A stretch of 15,132 bases of DNA, from assembly GCA_016180145.1 (NCBI GenBank), contig JACPBT010000071.1:1-15132 (forward strand), in the 5' to 3' direction. The translations under genes and the position numbers were made by a program. The stretch is from Candidatus Woesearchaeota archaeon (GTDB lineage: Archaea > Nanobdellota > Nanobdellia > Woesearchaeales > UBA10216). Shown here one piece after another: positions 8,512-15,069 of this stretch; position 1 is the first letter of the stretch, and each line of letters begins with the position of its first letter. Below the pieces are notes generated by a model. The model was not told the DNA's origin. It ran no database searches and was given only the letters and a program-made list of their open reading frames with translations.

Positions 8512-9278
8512 CTCCTCTTTTCAGCTATTCTTATGTTAAATCCCAGATTTTTCATTTCACCCGCCAAAATCGCAACACCTTCATCAAGGTTTTTTGCATA
8601 AAATTCCCTCGCAAGAATGTTCGGTTTTTCAGCATTAGACATAAATTTAACATTCCCTGAGCTATTTATTAAAACATGGAAATCTGTAAGCGCAGGGCTT
8701 TTTCCGTTTTTTTCAGCATAATCCAGTGAATAATCCCAGCTTTCATAACCCTCCTTGAATGAGTAAATGTGGCTTCTTATTTCACAGAATACTGTAACTG
8801 CATCGTTAAGCCTGTATTTGAATAAGCAGTTTAATTTGTCGTAATTGCCGCATATCCTGAACATTATCGGGATGTCTCTATCGCAGAGAAAAGTCTGCGA
8901 ATTGATAAAAAAATGGTTGTATTCAATGTCATAGCAAACAGTTCCTTTTATCAACAGGATAATGTTTTTTGAAATCAGCTTTTTTAACAGGTTCAAAAAG
9001 TCTTTTTTATTTTTCACCATAAACTTTCTTTTAATAAATAGCTCAGAGAGTTCTCCTCTCTCAGGCCTTCTTATAAGGAGAGCCATTTTCTCTTCAGGGT
9101 CAGGAAGTGTTTTGGGGTCTATGATTTTAACAGCATATTTCTGCTTAATTTTTTCAAATACGGATTTATGACCAAAGCCGCTCTTTGAGTTGGGCAGAAT
9201 ATAGAGCTTATCGTAAGATTCATGATTGCAGCAGGAAAATTTGCCATGCTTGCCACGTTTTTCTTTTAATGATGTCAT
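8502..9278 (-). CDS. Uncharacterised AT-rich protein directly after the toxin ORF, candidate immunity protein
   Basis: 258 residues from ATG 9278, two bases after the toxin-ORF stop (TAA, AA, ATG). GGTGG lies 6 bases upstream inside the toxin's last codons, so the two are certainly coupled. No signal peptide. Features are a basic N-terminus with a CCNH cluster, a Lys-rich middle (FMVKNKKDFLNLLKKLI) and a C-terminal half rich in aromatic beta-strand patterns. I do not recognise the family. Base composition differs from its surroundings: hand counts give 28-37% GC in three 60-base lines (from 8581, 8941 and 9001), against 45% in the toxin ORF line from 9361. Low GC plus immediate downstream position suits an exchangeable immunity gene. 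That role is inferred; a modifier or accessory protein is also possible. Confidence 0.88.
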   Translation of the reverse strand: MTSLKEKRGKHGKFSCCNHESYDKLYILPNSKSGFGHKSVFEKIKQKYAVKIIDPKTLPDPEEKMALLIRRPERGELSELFIKRKFMVKNKKDFLNLLKKLISKNIILLIKGTVCYDIEYNHFFINSQTFLCDRDIPIMFRICGNYDKLNCLFKYRLNDAVTVFCEIRSHIYSFKEGYESWDYSLDYAEKNGKSPALTDFHVLINSSGNVKFMSNAEKPNILAREFYAKNLDEGVAILAGEMKNLGFNIRIAEKRRCK

Positions 9279-9280
9279 TT

Positions 9281-11506
9281 TTAACCACCAGTCATTTCTT
9301 TGCCCTTCGCTATGTCTTCAGCCAGCGTTTCGCTCCTGTAGAACGGATTGTTCTCAAAACTGTCTTTGAGAACCTTTCCTACTCCATCAACTTTGACTGC
9401 TCCGAGGATATCCTCACCATCTATTTTCTCTATGAATGCAACCTCTGATTCTTTTGAAATTACGTCTGCGTGTAAATCATAGTGCGACTGAAGTATCTCG
9501 CCTTTATCAAGCTGTTTTTGAATTGTTTTCTCCACATCCAAAGCATTCCTTGCCCTTGGGTTTATTATGAACACATAGCCTTTTTTGCCGTAGTCATTGG
9601 CTGCAAGACTCGGTATTTTTGAAGTTGAAATAAAGATGTTGGGGCTTCCTTCAACATGAGCGAGCGATAGTTTTGCATATTGCAACCTTTCCTTTTCAGG
9701 AAGATTTTTGATAAAATCCAGGTTCTTTCTTGCGAGATTTACATCCGCATTTCCTATTTTTATCGCACCCCAATCAAGAACTTCCTTGCCATCAGCTATT
9801 TTGACAGGAAACTCAGCTGGTTGTCGCCCCCTAAATACAAACGCCTGCCCTGGCTCATATAATGTGTGAGTGTATTTCCTAATTATGTCATCAGAGTATC
9901 TGCCAAGGTTTTTGAGAACTCTTTCCAGCATATCGTCAGGCATCCCAAGCTTCTTCAGGTCGTCAACATAGGCAGAGAGTAACTTTGCACCTTTCGTCAT
10001 ATCATCATCAAGAATCAGCCTTGCGGCTTTTCCAAAATCGTCAGCAGTTTCGGGGAACTCGTCATAGGCAAAATTAACCCCTTCTTTTCCGGCATGTTCA
10101 CTGAAAGATTGCAACTCGCCTGCCAGTTTGCCTGCCTCGCCTTTAGGCACAAGCAGCAAAACTTCCGGTTTCTGTCCTGTCAAATCCTCAACGGTATGAA
10201 CCTTGCTTTTAAAGAAATCTACAGGCTCTATGCTCCCCCTGATGTTATCCGCAATTGCGGCTTTGCTTTCAATCACCGTTGGTTTTCCGTTAACAAACAG
10301 TAATCCGTCAATTTCGCCAATCGTACTTCCTCTAGAACCTTTTGCTGTTTTCTCAAATATGATGATGCCTTTTCCCGTGTCAGTGTATTCTACGATATAC
10401 TTTCCTGAATCTTTGAAGCGCTCAACTACAGCATTGGGAAGTCCCTTTTCAATTATAACCTCGTTTCCCTCCTTTTCCAGAGCCAGTTTTGCAGCAGTAA
10501 CATACTCATCCCCGGCTTTTTCACCAAGGATGCCTTGGATTGTTTGAATACTGTTTAGTTTGCCAATAGGAATGTCAGCAGCTGTTGTCTTAAAAACCAC
10601 AGCGTTGACTTTCTCAGTTATAATCTTCCATGTGTCAGGATTTCTTGCAACCTTGTTGACTATAAGGCCGACTGCATTGTCAAAAATCTTTAGGGAGTTG
10701 TCAACAACCTTGAACGTATATACTGCCCCTTTCTTCGCATAGTGAACAACTTTGATATAAACCTCGTTGCCCTTCACTGCTCTGAAAACTTTATAGCTGC
10801 CTTCAAATGCGTCATCAATGAACGGAACAAACGTTATTAATTTCTTTGCCCCCTTTCCGCCAAGCTTAACACCAAGCTTTCCGACTGTTTTAAACGCATT
10901 TTCTACAGGGACAAAGTTAAGCATAATCATGCCCGTCTCAAATACGCATTCATCTGCCTGATTCTGGTTTTTTGACAGCACCTTATCAACACAATCATTG
11001 AATGCATCAGCGTCTTTTTCTGAGATTGAGTCACATTTGTAATTGTCCCAGACGCTTTTTTCAGGGTCCCAATCTTCAGCTTTCTTGGCGCACTGCCAGT
11101 AATCGTAGGCATCCCACAAAAATCCGCCGACAACAATCGCGCCATAAATTGCCACTACAACAACAGGCACAATCTGCTCATTAACGTCATATTCATTAAG
11201 AACGAAAACTTCTTTGCCATCTTCAATGGCAGCAAACGCAGCCGGGCCTTCTCCTTTAACCAGCAGGAAAGTCTTCTGCTCACGGCTTTTTTTCAGAATG
11301 ATATCTGTCCCGCCGTTATAGTGCTTATCTGCGCCGTTTTCAAATGTTTTGAGGGCAACATCCAGTCTGTGCGTTCCGACAGCAAGGTTTTCAACATCAA
11401 TAGCACCATATTGGTTGGTCAGCCCTACGGCAGCATTATCGATTGATACGTTAACATTAGCGATAGGGTAACCACGCTCATAACCCGCAGGCACAGCTTT
11501 CAGCAA
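9281..11506 (-). CDS. Polymorphic-toxin-like C-terminal half: PEGA/carboxypeptidase-regulatory-like, TM segment, PD-(D/E)XK-like and ADP-ribosyltransferase-like domains
   Basis: 741 residues counted from TTG 11506, the first conventional start, but the frame is coding upstream to about 11674. In order: a beta-sandwich module (about 12-85, IANVNVSIDN...GTHRLDV); a hydrophobic helix at 111-131 (QIVPVVVVAIYGAIVVGGFL); a pretoxin-like hydrophobic stretch (192-230); a PD-(D/E)XK-like core with Glu334, Asp400 in GEIDGLLF and Glu413-Ser-Lys415; and a C-terminal ADP-ribosyltransferase-like domain with Arg559 in VFRGRQ, Ser627-Thr-Ser629 in IFISTSK and Glu686-Ser-Glu688 in SKESEVAF. Arg, STS and ExE in this order and spacing are the hallmark of R-S-E mono-ADP-ribosyltransferases, which modify host proteins or nucleic acids using NAD+. 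The gene is followed at 2 bases by a candidate immunity gene. The domain calls are motif-based; the target is unknown. It is probably the 3' part of one gene with 11671-13746. Confidence 0.85.
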   Translation of the reverse strand: MLKAVPAGYERGYPIANVNVSIDNAAVGLTNQYGAIDVENLAVGTHRLDVALKTFENGADKHYNGGTDIILKKSREQKTFLLVKGEGPAAFAAIEDGKEVFVLNEYDVNEQIVPVVVVAIYGAIVVGGFLWDAYDYWQCAKKAEDWDPEKSVWDNYKCDSISEKDADAFNDCVDKVLSKNQNQADECVFETGMIMLNFVPVENAFKTVGKLGVKLGGKGAKKLITFVPFIDDAFEGSYKVFRAVKGNEVYIKVVHYAKKGAVYTFKVVDNSLKIFDNAVGLIVNKVARNPDTWKIITEKVNAVVFKTTAADIPIGKLNSIQTIQGILGEKAGDEYVTAAKLALEKEGNEVIIEKGLPNAVVERFKDSGKYIVEYTDTGKGIIIFEKTAKGSRGSTIGEIDGLLFVNGKPTVIESKAAIADNIRGSIEPVDFFKSKVHTVEDLTGQKPEVLLLVPKGEAGKLAGELQSFSEHAGKEGVNFAYDEFPETADDFGKAARLILDDDMTKGAKLLSAYVDDLKKLGMPDDMLERVLKNLGRYSDDIIRKYTHTLYEPGQAFVFRGRQPAEFPVKIADGKEVLDWGAIKIGNADVNLARKNLDFIKNLPEKERLQYAKLSLAHVEGSPNIFISTSKIPSLAANDYGKKGYVFIINPRARNALDVEKTIQKQLDKGEILQSHYDLHADVISKESEVAFIEKIDGEDILGAVKVDGVGKVLKDSFENNPFYRSETLAEDIAKGKEMTGG

Positions 11507-11674
11507 TATGCGGAGTTTGCTTTTTTCATTTTTAACGCCGCAATTGCAGTTTATTGCAACGAAATTATTGTCTTTTACAAGGATTTTTTTACCCCCGCAA
11601 TACGCATCCCCGACCTTTGCTGCCGGGCATTTCAGGGCTACTGTTGCTGTTGTTCCTTTTTCTGCATCAACTAT
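11507..11674 (-). other. Inter-ORF stretch that is coding in the toxin frame; probable frameshift junction
   Basis: Fifty-six stop-free codons run straight into the toxin ORF but contain no ATG, GTG or TTG start before 11506. They encode CPAAKVGDAYC, then 16 residues, then CNC. This is the same four-Cys plan as CPNDNFC, 19 residues, CKC at residues 543-571 of the upstream ORF. Reading GGRIVDAEKGT just after the upstream LKEEE stop also gives plausible protein. The upstream ORF is in the other frame and stops at TAG 11671-11673, so a one-base shift near 11674-11690 would join them. Confidence 0.7.
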
Positions 11675-13746
11675 TCTTCCTCCTTTAGCGGCGTGCTGTC
11701 CATGTTTTTGGCGTTGACTGAGATTTTTCCAGACTTGTCTTCCACCACCACTTTGTGCTTTGTCATTCCCGGGAGGAAGCCCTGTTTGTATGCTGAGAGG
11801 AAGAATGCCTGCAATCCTGTCCGCGAGGCATCTGAGCCGTAAGATATTGAGCCGCTGTCAAGGTTGAATATTTTGTTTGCTCCGAGGAATGGGTCGTAGA
11901 TTGTGAGCAGAACATTCTTGACAAGGCTGCCTTCTGCGTTTTTCACGTCAGCGTTTAGTTTTACTTTTGCGTTCTTTTGGTATTTGTATGAGTCGCTTTC
12001 TGTCAGCACGTCCAGCCCCGGTATTATTCCGGGGCATTTGCACACAAAGCCAAGTGAGTTTACATCTCCGTCATATGAGATTGTGCTTGTTTTCTCAGCG
12101 CAGAAATTGTCATTAGGGCATGTTGCTTTGATTGTATGCGTCTTTCCGCAGCCGTTGTCTGCTATTGTTATGTCTCTTTTTCCATCTGCTGTTGTTGTTC
12201 CTTCAGGGCTTCCGTCAAGGTATATTTTCAGTCCCTGAAGGTTGTTGCCGTATTTGTCTGTGGTTTTGGTTTCTATTTTTCCGTCACAGAAGTCTGTTGG
12301 CGGCGGCGCGCCTGGCGCTGGCGGCGGTGTTGGTATTTTTGGGTATGCTTCATTGCTTGCTGCGTGGCTTTGTCCGCCGCACTGCCCGGTTACTGTTGCT
12401 TTTGATGTGTAGCTTCCCGGCTGCCAGCCTCCTGAAGGGACTCCGTATTGCACCCACCATTTTGTCCACCAGCCCGGTTTTAGGGTGCCGCTGTTTGATG
12501 CGCTTGCAACTACTGAGCCTGATGGTCCAAATAGGTCAAAGTTGATGTCATAGTTATAGTCCTTGTAGGCTGCGTCATATTTGCTTTCAAACTTGTGCCA
12601 TGTTTTTATGTTGTTGAATACCTCTCCGTCTTTTTCAACCCATGCCTCAAGCGGTTGTATGTCGCATTTTTTGGGAGGTATGCAGCCGCTTATTGTGAAG
12701 CCTTTTGAGTATTTGAATTTCCCGTCAATATAAACTTTAACTTCCCAGCTGCCGCACTTGTTGGCTGGTGTGTTGTCTTTTATGTATATTCCGCTCCAGA
12801 GTTTGTACCCGTCCCATTTTTTGTCTGTTCCCGGGTTTTGTGTATCGTAAGTGGACGTGGTGTATAAGCTGCCGTCAGGCGCATACCATTTGTATTCAAT
12901 GTGAAGCGGGTCTGCGACATTTTCAAGCCTGAACCATGTGTATGCTGCATCATCTGTTGCTGAGAAGCTTGTTGTTTCTGTGACAGGGTTGCCGTCCCCA
13001 TCTATGCCTTTGGCCATTTTTGATTCTTTGTAATCATAGCTTACTACAAAATTAGCGTCTATCAGCTTGCCGGTGCCGTCAAGGTAGAATTTTGCATTCC
13101 AGTTTCCCGGGTTGGATGCGGGGTCGCGGTCTTTTATGTATATGCCGCAGGCATGCTTTACCGACGACCAATAGTAGCCGGGGTCAGGCTCTTTTATGCT
13201 TCCTTTGCAGCCTGTATAAAAAGTGCCGCTTGGGTAATACCATTCCCATTTCCAGCTGTTTGCTTCGTATACGTCAACGAACTGTATCCAAAGCCACGAT
13301 GTGCCATCATTTTTTGAGAAATAGCGTGTTATGCGGCTCGGTTCGTTTTTATCACTAACTTCCTTTGCAAACTTCCAGTCGCTGAGTGATATTTGTGGTG
13401 TGATTTCTTCGCCAGTTTGTGCCGGCGGCTTGTCTTTAATTGGTGCCATTGCCGCTATTGTGAATGTAGTTGGTGAGTTGTCTGAAGCGTTTTGGGAGAA
13501 AATGACAAGGGTTGTGTTTTCTTCGTCATTTATCGCATTTTCAGGCATTATGCTTTGTAGTGGTTCTGCCGCATCAGTCAGTTCGCCTTCCTTTCCTGAG
13601 GCAAAGCTGCCTGTTTCAGCCGCTTCTTCATCAGCAGGAGTTTCCGTAGCTTCTGCCGAAGGGCTTTGTTCCTGTGATGCCTTAACCTTGCCAAAATCTC
13701 CTATTATTGAGGCAGAATATGCCGGCTGTGCAAGAAGCAGTAGCAT
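11671..13746 (-). CDS. Secreted multidomain surface protein, probable N-terminal half of the split toxin gene
   Basis: 691 residues from ATG 13746, though coding probably begins upstream because MLLLLAQPAYSAS is only the back half of a signal peptide. An acidic low-complexity stretch (25-75) is followed by three related beta-sandwich units. Two are close copies: 149-236 (YYPSGTFYT...GIYIKDRDPA...KFYLDG) and 268-354 (WYAPDGSLYT...GIYIKDNTPA...KVYIDG). The third, about 382-455, is divergent (FGPSGSVV...GVPSGGWQPGSY). A Pro-rich linker (470-484) leads to a carboxypeptidase-regulatory-like module (488-540), a four-Cys module (C543, C549, C569, C571) and a final beta-domain (575-680). It stops at TAG 11671. 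No enzyme motif is seen; the role is presentation or adhesion outside the cell. The downstream ORF continues the same module types one frame off, so the two are probably one protein. The family of the duplicated unit is not recognised. Confidence 0.88.
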   Translation of the reverse strand: MLLLLAQPAYSASIIGDFGKVKASQEQSPSAEATETPADEEAAETGSFASGKEGELTDAAEPLQSIMPENAINDEENTTLVIFSQNASDNSPTTFTIAAMAPIKDKPPAQTGEEITPQISLSDWKFAKEVSDKNEPSRITRYFSKNDGTSWLWIQFVDVYEANSWKWEWYYPSGTFYTGCKGSIKEPDPGYYWSSVKHACGIYIKDRDPASNPGNWNAKFYLDGTGKLIDANFVVSYDYKESKMAKGIDGDGNPVTETTSFSATDDAAYTWFRLENVADPLHIEYKWYAPDGSLYTTSTYDTQNPGTDKKWDGYKLWSGIYIKDNTPANKCGSWEVKVYIDGKFKYSKGFTISGCIPPKKCDIQPLEAWVEKDGEVFNNIKTWHKFESKYDAAYKDYNYDINFDLFGPSGSVVASASNSGTLKPGWWTKWWVQYGVPSGGWQPGSYTSKATVTGQCGGQSHAASNEAYPKIPTPPPAPGAPPPTDFCDGKIETKTTDKYGNNLQGLKIYLDGSPEGTTTADGKRDITIADNGCGKTHTIKATCPNDNFCAEKTSTISYDGDVNSLGFVCKCPGIIPGLDVLTESDSYKYQKNAKVKLNADVKNAEGSLVKNVLLTIYDPFLGANKIFNLDSGSISYGSDASRTGLQAFFLSAYKQGFLPGMTKHKVVVEDKSGKISVNAKNMDSTPLKEEE

Positions 13747-13830
13747 TGCAAATATGGCAAATGCGGCTTTGATACTGGTCAGCGTTCTGGTTTGTTTGGT
13801 TTTTGTGTTTGTCGTGCAACTCCCCCCTTG
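13747..13830 (-). other. Probable true N-terminus of the surface protein, with no conventional start codon
   Basis: The frame of the surface protein stays open upstream of ATG 13746 and reads TNTKTKQTRTLTSIKAAF then AIFA. That is the basic n-region and first half of the hydrophobic core missing from the annotated start. A G-run ending GGAG (13820-13827) sits four bases before an in-frame ACG (13813-13815). If that codon were ATG, the protein would start MTNTKTKQ with a complete signal peptide. So either ACG is used as a start, the start was lost by a T-to-C change, or there is a sequence error. A TTG at 13817-13819 is in another frame. Confidence 0.5.
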
Positions 13831-13900
13831 TTGCCTGCTATGAATATAAGCCCCAACTGCAAAATCTGGTTGAATAAGCTGCCAGTCCTTTTAAACTTAT

Positions 13901-13930
13901 CTTTATAGTTCATATGTTTTATATTTTATT
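13901..13930 (-). promoter_or_regulatory. Candidate TATA region for the minus-strand toxin/protease operon
   Basis: Read on the minus strand, this AT-rich stretch contains TATAAAA (13917-13923) and TATAAAG (13901-13907). Either would place transcription starts roughly 13880-13895, ahead of the G-rich ribosome-binding site near 13825. No other obvious TATA element lies between here and the surface protein. The choice between the two is open. Confidence 0.4.
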
Positions 13931-13973
13931 GCCTGTGCGGTTGAGGTGTTTGGGCGGTGTTACGCTGACTGGA

Positions 13974-13993
13974 GCTTTGCTTGTTCTTGAGGC
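13974..13993 (+). repeat. Left copy of a 20-bp direct repeat flanking the MNT-HEPN module
   Basis: GCTTTGCTTGTTCTTGAGGC occurs here and again at 15038-15057, identical over 20 bases and in the same orientation. The next 12 bases match at 8 positions, and CTG precedes both copies after two mismatches. The copy lies just upstream of the promoter of the two-gene module. Confidence 0.9.
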
Positions 13994-14011
13994 TGTGGAG
14001 TGGTTGAAACC

Positions 14012-14025
14012 GAAAGATATATAAA
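14012..14025 (+). promoter_or_regulatory. Archaeal BRE/TATA promoter of the MNT-HEPN operon
   Basis: GAAAGATATATAAA combines a purine-rich BRE (GAAAG) with TATATAAA (14018-14025). The ATG at 14051 begins 26 bases after the box, about where archaeal transcription starts. No Shine-Dalgarno site fits between them, so the mRNA is probably leaderless or nearly so. Confidence 0.75.
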
Positions 14026-14050
14026 CTTAACTTTACACACATAAACTAAA

Positions 14051-14590
14051 ATGGAGATGTATAAACTAAACTGGACAATACTTCAGGCAGGGGTTTTTTC
14101 GCTGTTGTGTCTGAGGGCAGGGGAAAAGCTGAGTCAGCGTGAGATATCAAAAATATTGAATGTTTCCCCCACTGCTGTTGCCAATTCTGTGAGGAAACTG
14201 AAAGACGCTAAGTTTGTTAAAGTTGAGAAGACAAAGACCATTAATTTTGTTTCTTTTAACAGGGATGAACCGAAAGCCATTTGGCTTAAAAGGGTTGAAA
14301 ATCTGAAAAGCATATGCCTTTCAGGATTGTCTGACTATTTTGAAAAGGAATTGGCTGGCGGCACCGTAGTCCTGTTTGGAAGCTATTCAATAGGTGAAGA
14401 TACAAATGCGTCTGACATAGATATCGCAGTTGTAGAGAGAAAAGATAAGCTGCTTCACCTTGAGGAATATGAGCGAATCCTGAACAGGAAGATTAATGTC
14501 AATTTTTATAATTCGTGGAAGGAGATACATAAGCACTTAAAAAATAATATCTTAAACGGTATTTTATTGCAAGGGAGTGTTGAGTTATGA
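14051..14590 (+). CDS. Helix-turn-helix plus MNT-type nucleotidyltransferase (minimal nucleotidyltransferase of an MNT-HEPN pair)
   Basis: 179 residues. An N-terminal winged helix-turn-helix spans about 24-70 (LSQREISKILNVSPTAVANS, then a wing rich in Lys). A Pol-beta/MNT domain spans 95-178 with the signature LFGSYSIGEDTNASDIDIAV: Gly110-Ser111 and metal-binding Asp122 and Asp124. The third acidic residue expected on the next strand appears replaced (INVNFYN, Asn151), so catalysis may be weak or lost. In MNT-HEPN toxin-antitoxin systems the MNT partner neutralises the HEPN RNase, in studied cases by AMP-ylation; the HTH suggests it also represses its own promoter. It overlaps the HEPN gene by ATGA. 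ATG 14051 is chosen from the leaderless promoter; ATG 14057 is a close alternative. The family is confident; activity is not. Confidence 0.9.
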   Translation: MEMYKLNWTILQAGVFSLLCLRAGEKLSQREISKILNVSPTAVANSVRKLKDAKFVKVEKTKTINFVSFNRDEPKAIWLKRVENLKSICLSGLSDYFEKELAGGTVVLFGSYSIGEDTNASDIDIAVVERKDKLLHLEEYERILNRKINVNFYNSWKEIHKHLKNNILNGILLQGSVEL

Positions 14591-15036
14591 GAGCCTTAAG
14601 GAATTTTGAGGAGTATGTGCGGGATGGTGTTGTTAGGCGGGTAACGATAAACAGTGAGCGGGCTGAAAGTTTAGTTGTTGAGTCAGCAAGAAAAATGCTC
14701 TCCTTGAAGGAACGGCTGGAAAAATTGGGCATAAAGAATGAAAATGCCAATGATTACGTTGAATATTGTTATGATATTTTGATGCATTTGGTAAGGGCAA
14801 AGTTGTGTCTGGATGGTTATTCTGCAAACGGGCAGGGGGCGCATGAAGCAGAGGTTTCTTATTTGAGGATGCTGGCGTTTGCTGAAAGGGAGGTTCAGTT
14901 TGCAGACCAGATGAGGTATTTTAGGAATGGGATACTTTATTACGGGACTTCTCTTGATGCAGAATATGCAGAAAAAGTTACAGAGTTCACAAAAAGAGCC
15001 TTTTCTAAGCTGAAAGGCATGATTAAACAGGGCTGA
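14587..15036 (+). CDS. HEPN-domain protein, partner of the MNT nucleotidyltransferase
   Basis: 149 residues, almost entirely helical, which fits a HEPN four-helix bundle. The conserved C-terminal motif region reads MRYFRNGILYYGTSLD: Arg113 and Asn114 are present, but the catalytic His of R-x4-6-H is Tyr (Tyr118/Tyr119). HEPN proteins with R-x4-H are metal-independent RNases; with His missing, this copy may be inactive or work differently. It starts on the ATG of ATGA that overlaps the MNT stop, so the two are translationally coupled. The pairing supports the assignment more than sequence alone. Toxin, decoy and regulatory roles remain possible. Confidence 0.82.
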   Translation: MRALRNFEEYVRDGVVRRVTINSERAESLVVESARKMLSLKERLEKLGIKNENANDYVEYCYDILMHLVRAKLCLDGYSANGQGAHEAEVSYLRMLAFAEREVQFADQMRYFRNGILYYGTSLDAEYAEKVTEFTKRAFSKLKGMIKQG

Positions 15037-15037
15037 G

Positions 15038-15057
15038 GCTTTGCTTGTTCTTGAGGC
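15038..15057 (+). repeat. Right copy of the 20-bp direct repeat flanking the MNT-HEPN module
   Basis: Identical to 13974-13993, starting one base after the HEPN stop codon. With the left copy it brackets the promoter and both genes of the module (1,064 bases from copy to copy). No transposase or integrase is encoded between them. Confidence 0.9.
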
Positions 15058-15069
15058 GATGGCGTTGTT

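Larger units (their letters stand above)
13747..14050. other. Divergent intergenic region
   Basis: This 304-base gap separates the minus-strand surface-protein operon from the plus-strand MNT-HEPN pair. It holds the probable uncounted N-terminus of the surface protein (13747-13830), minus-strand TATA candidates (13901-13930), the left copy of a 20-bp direct repeat (13974-13993) and the plus-strand BRE/TATA (14012-14025). I see no RNA gene in it. Confidence 0.6.

Noticed and set aside
11638..11667. ATG 11667 after a strong GGAGG site as the start of the toxin ORF
   Set aside because: In its own frame it ends after nine codons at TAG. It reaches the toxin frame only if a base is added in the A5 run, so it is an alternative repair rather than a usable start as the sequence stands.
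11660..11690. Canonical programmed -1 frameshift signal
   Set aside because: Neither CTAAAGG nor GAAAAAG is an exact X-XXY-YYZ heptamer in the reading frame, and I see no clear downstream hairpin. Programmed recoding stays possible but is not supported over mutation or sequence error.
13331..13843. Plus-strand 170-codon ORF opposite the start of the surface protein
   Set aside because: Antisense to the acidic linker and signal region; no upstream promoter or ribosome-binding site, and Ser/Val/Ala-rich shadow composition.
13974..15057. Insertion sequence or transposon between the 20-bp repeats
   Set aside because: No transposase or integrase and no terminal inverted repeats seen; the content is only the MNT-HEPN pair.
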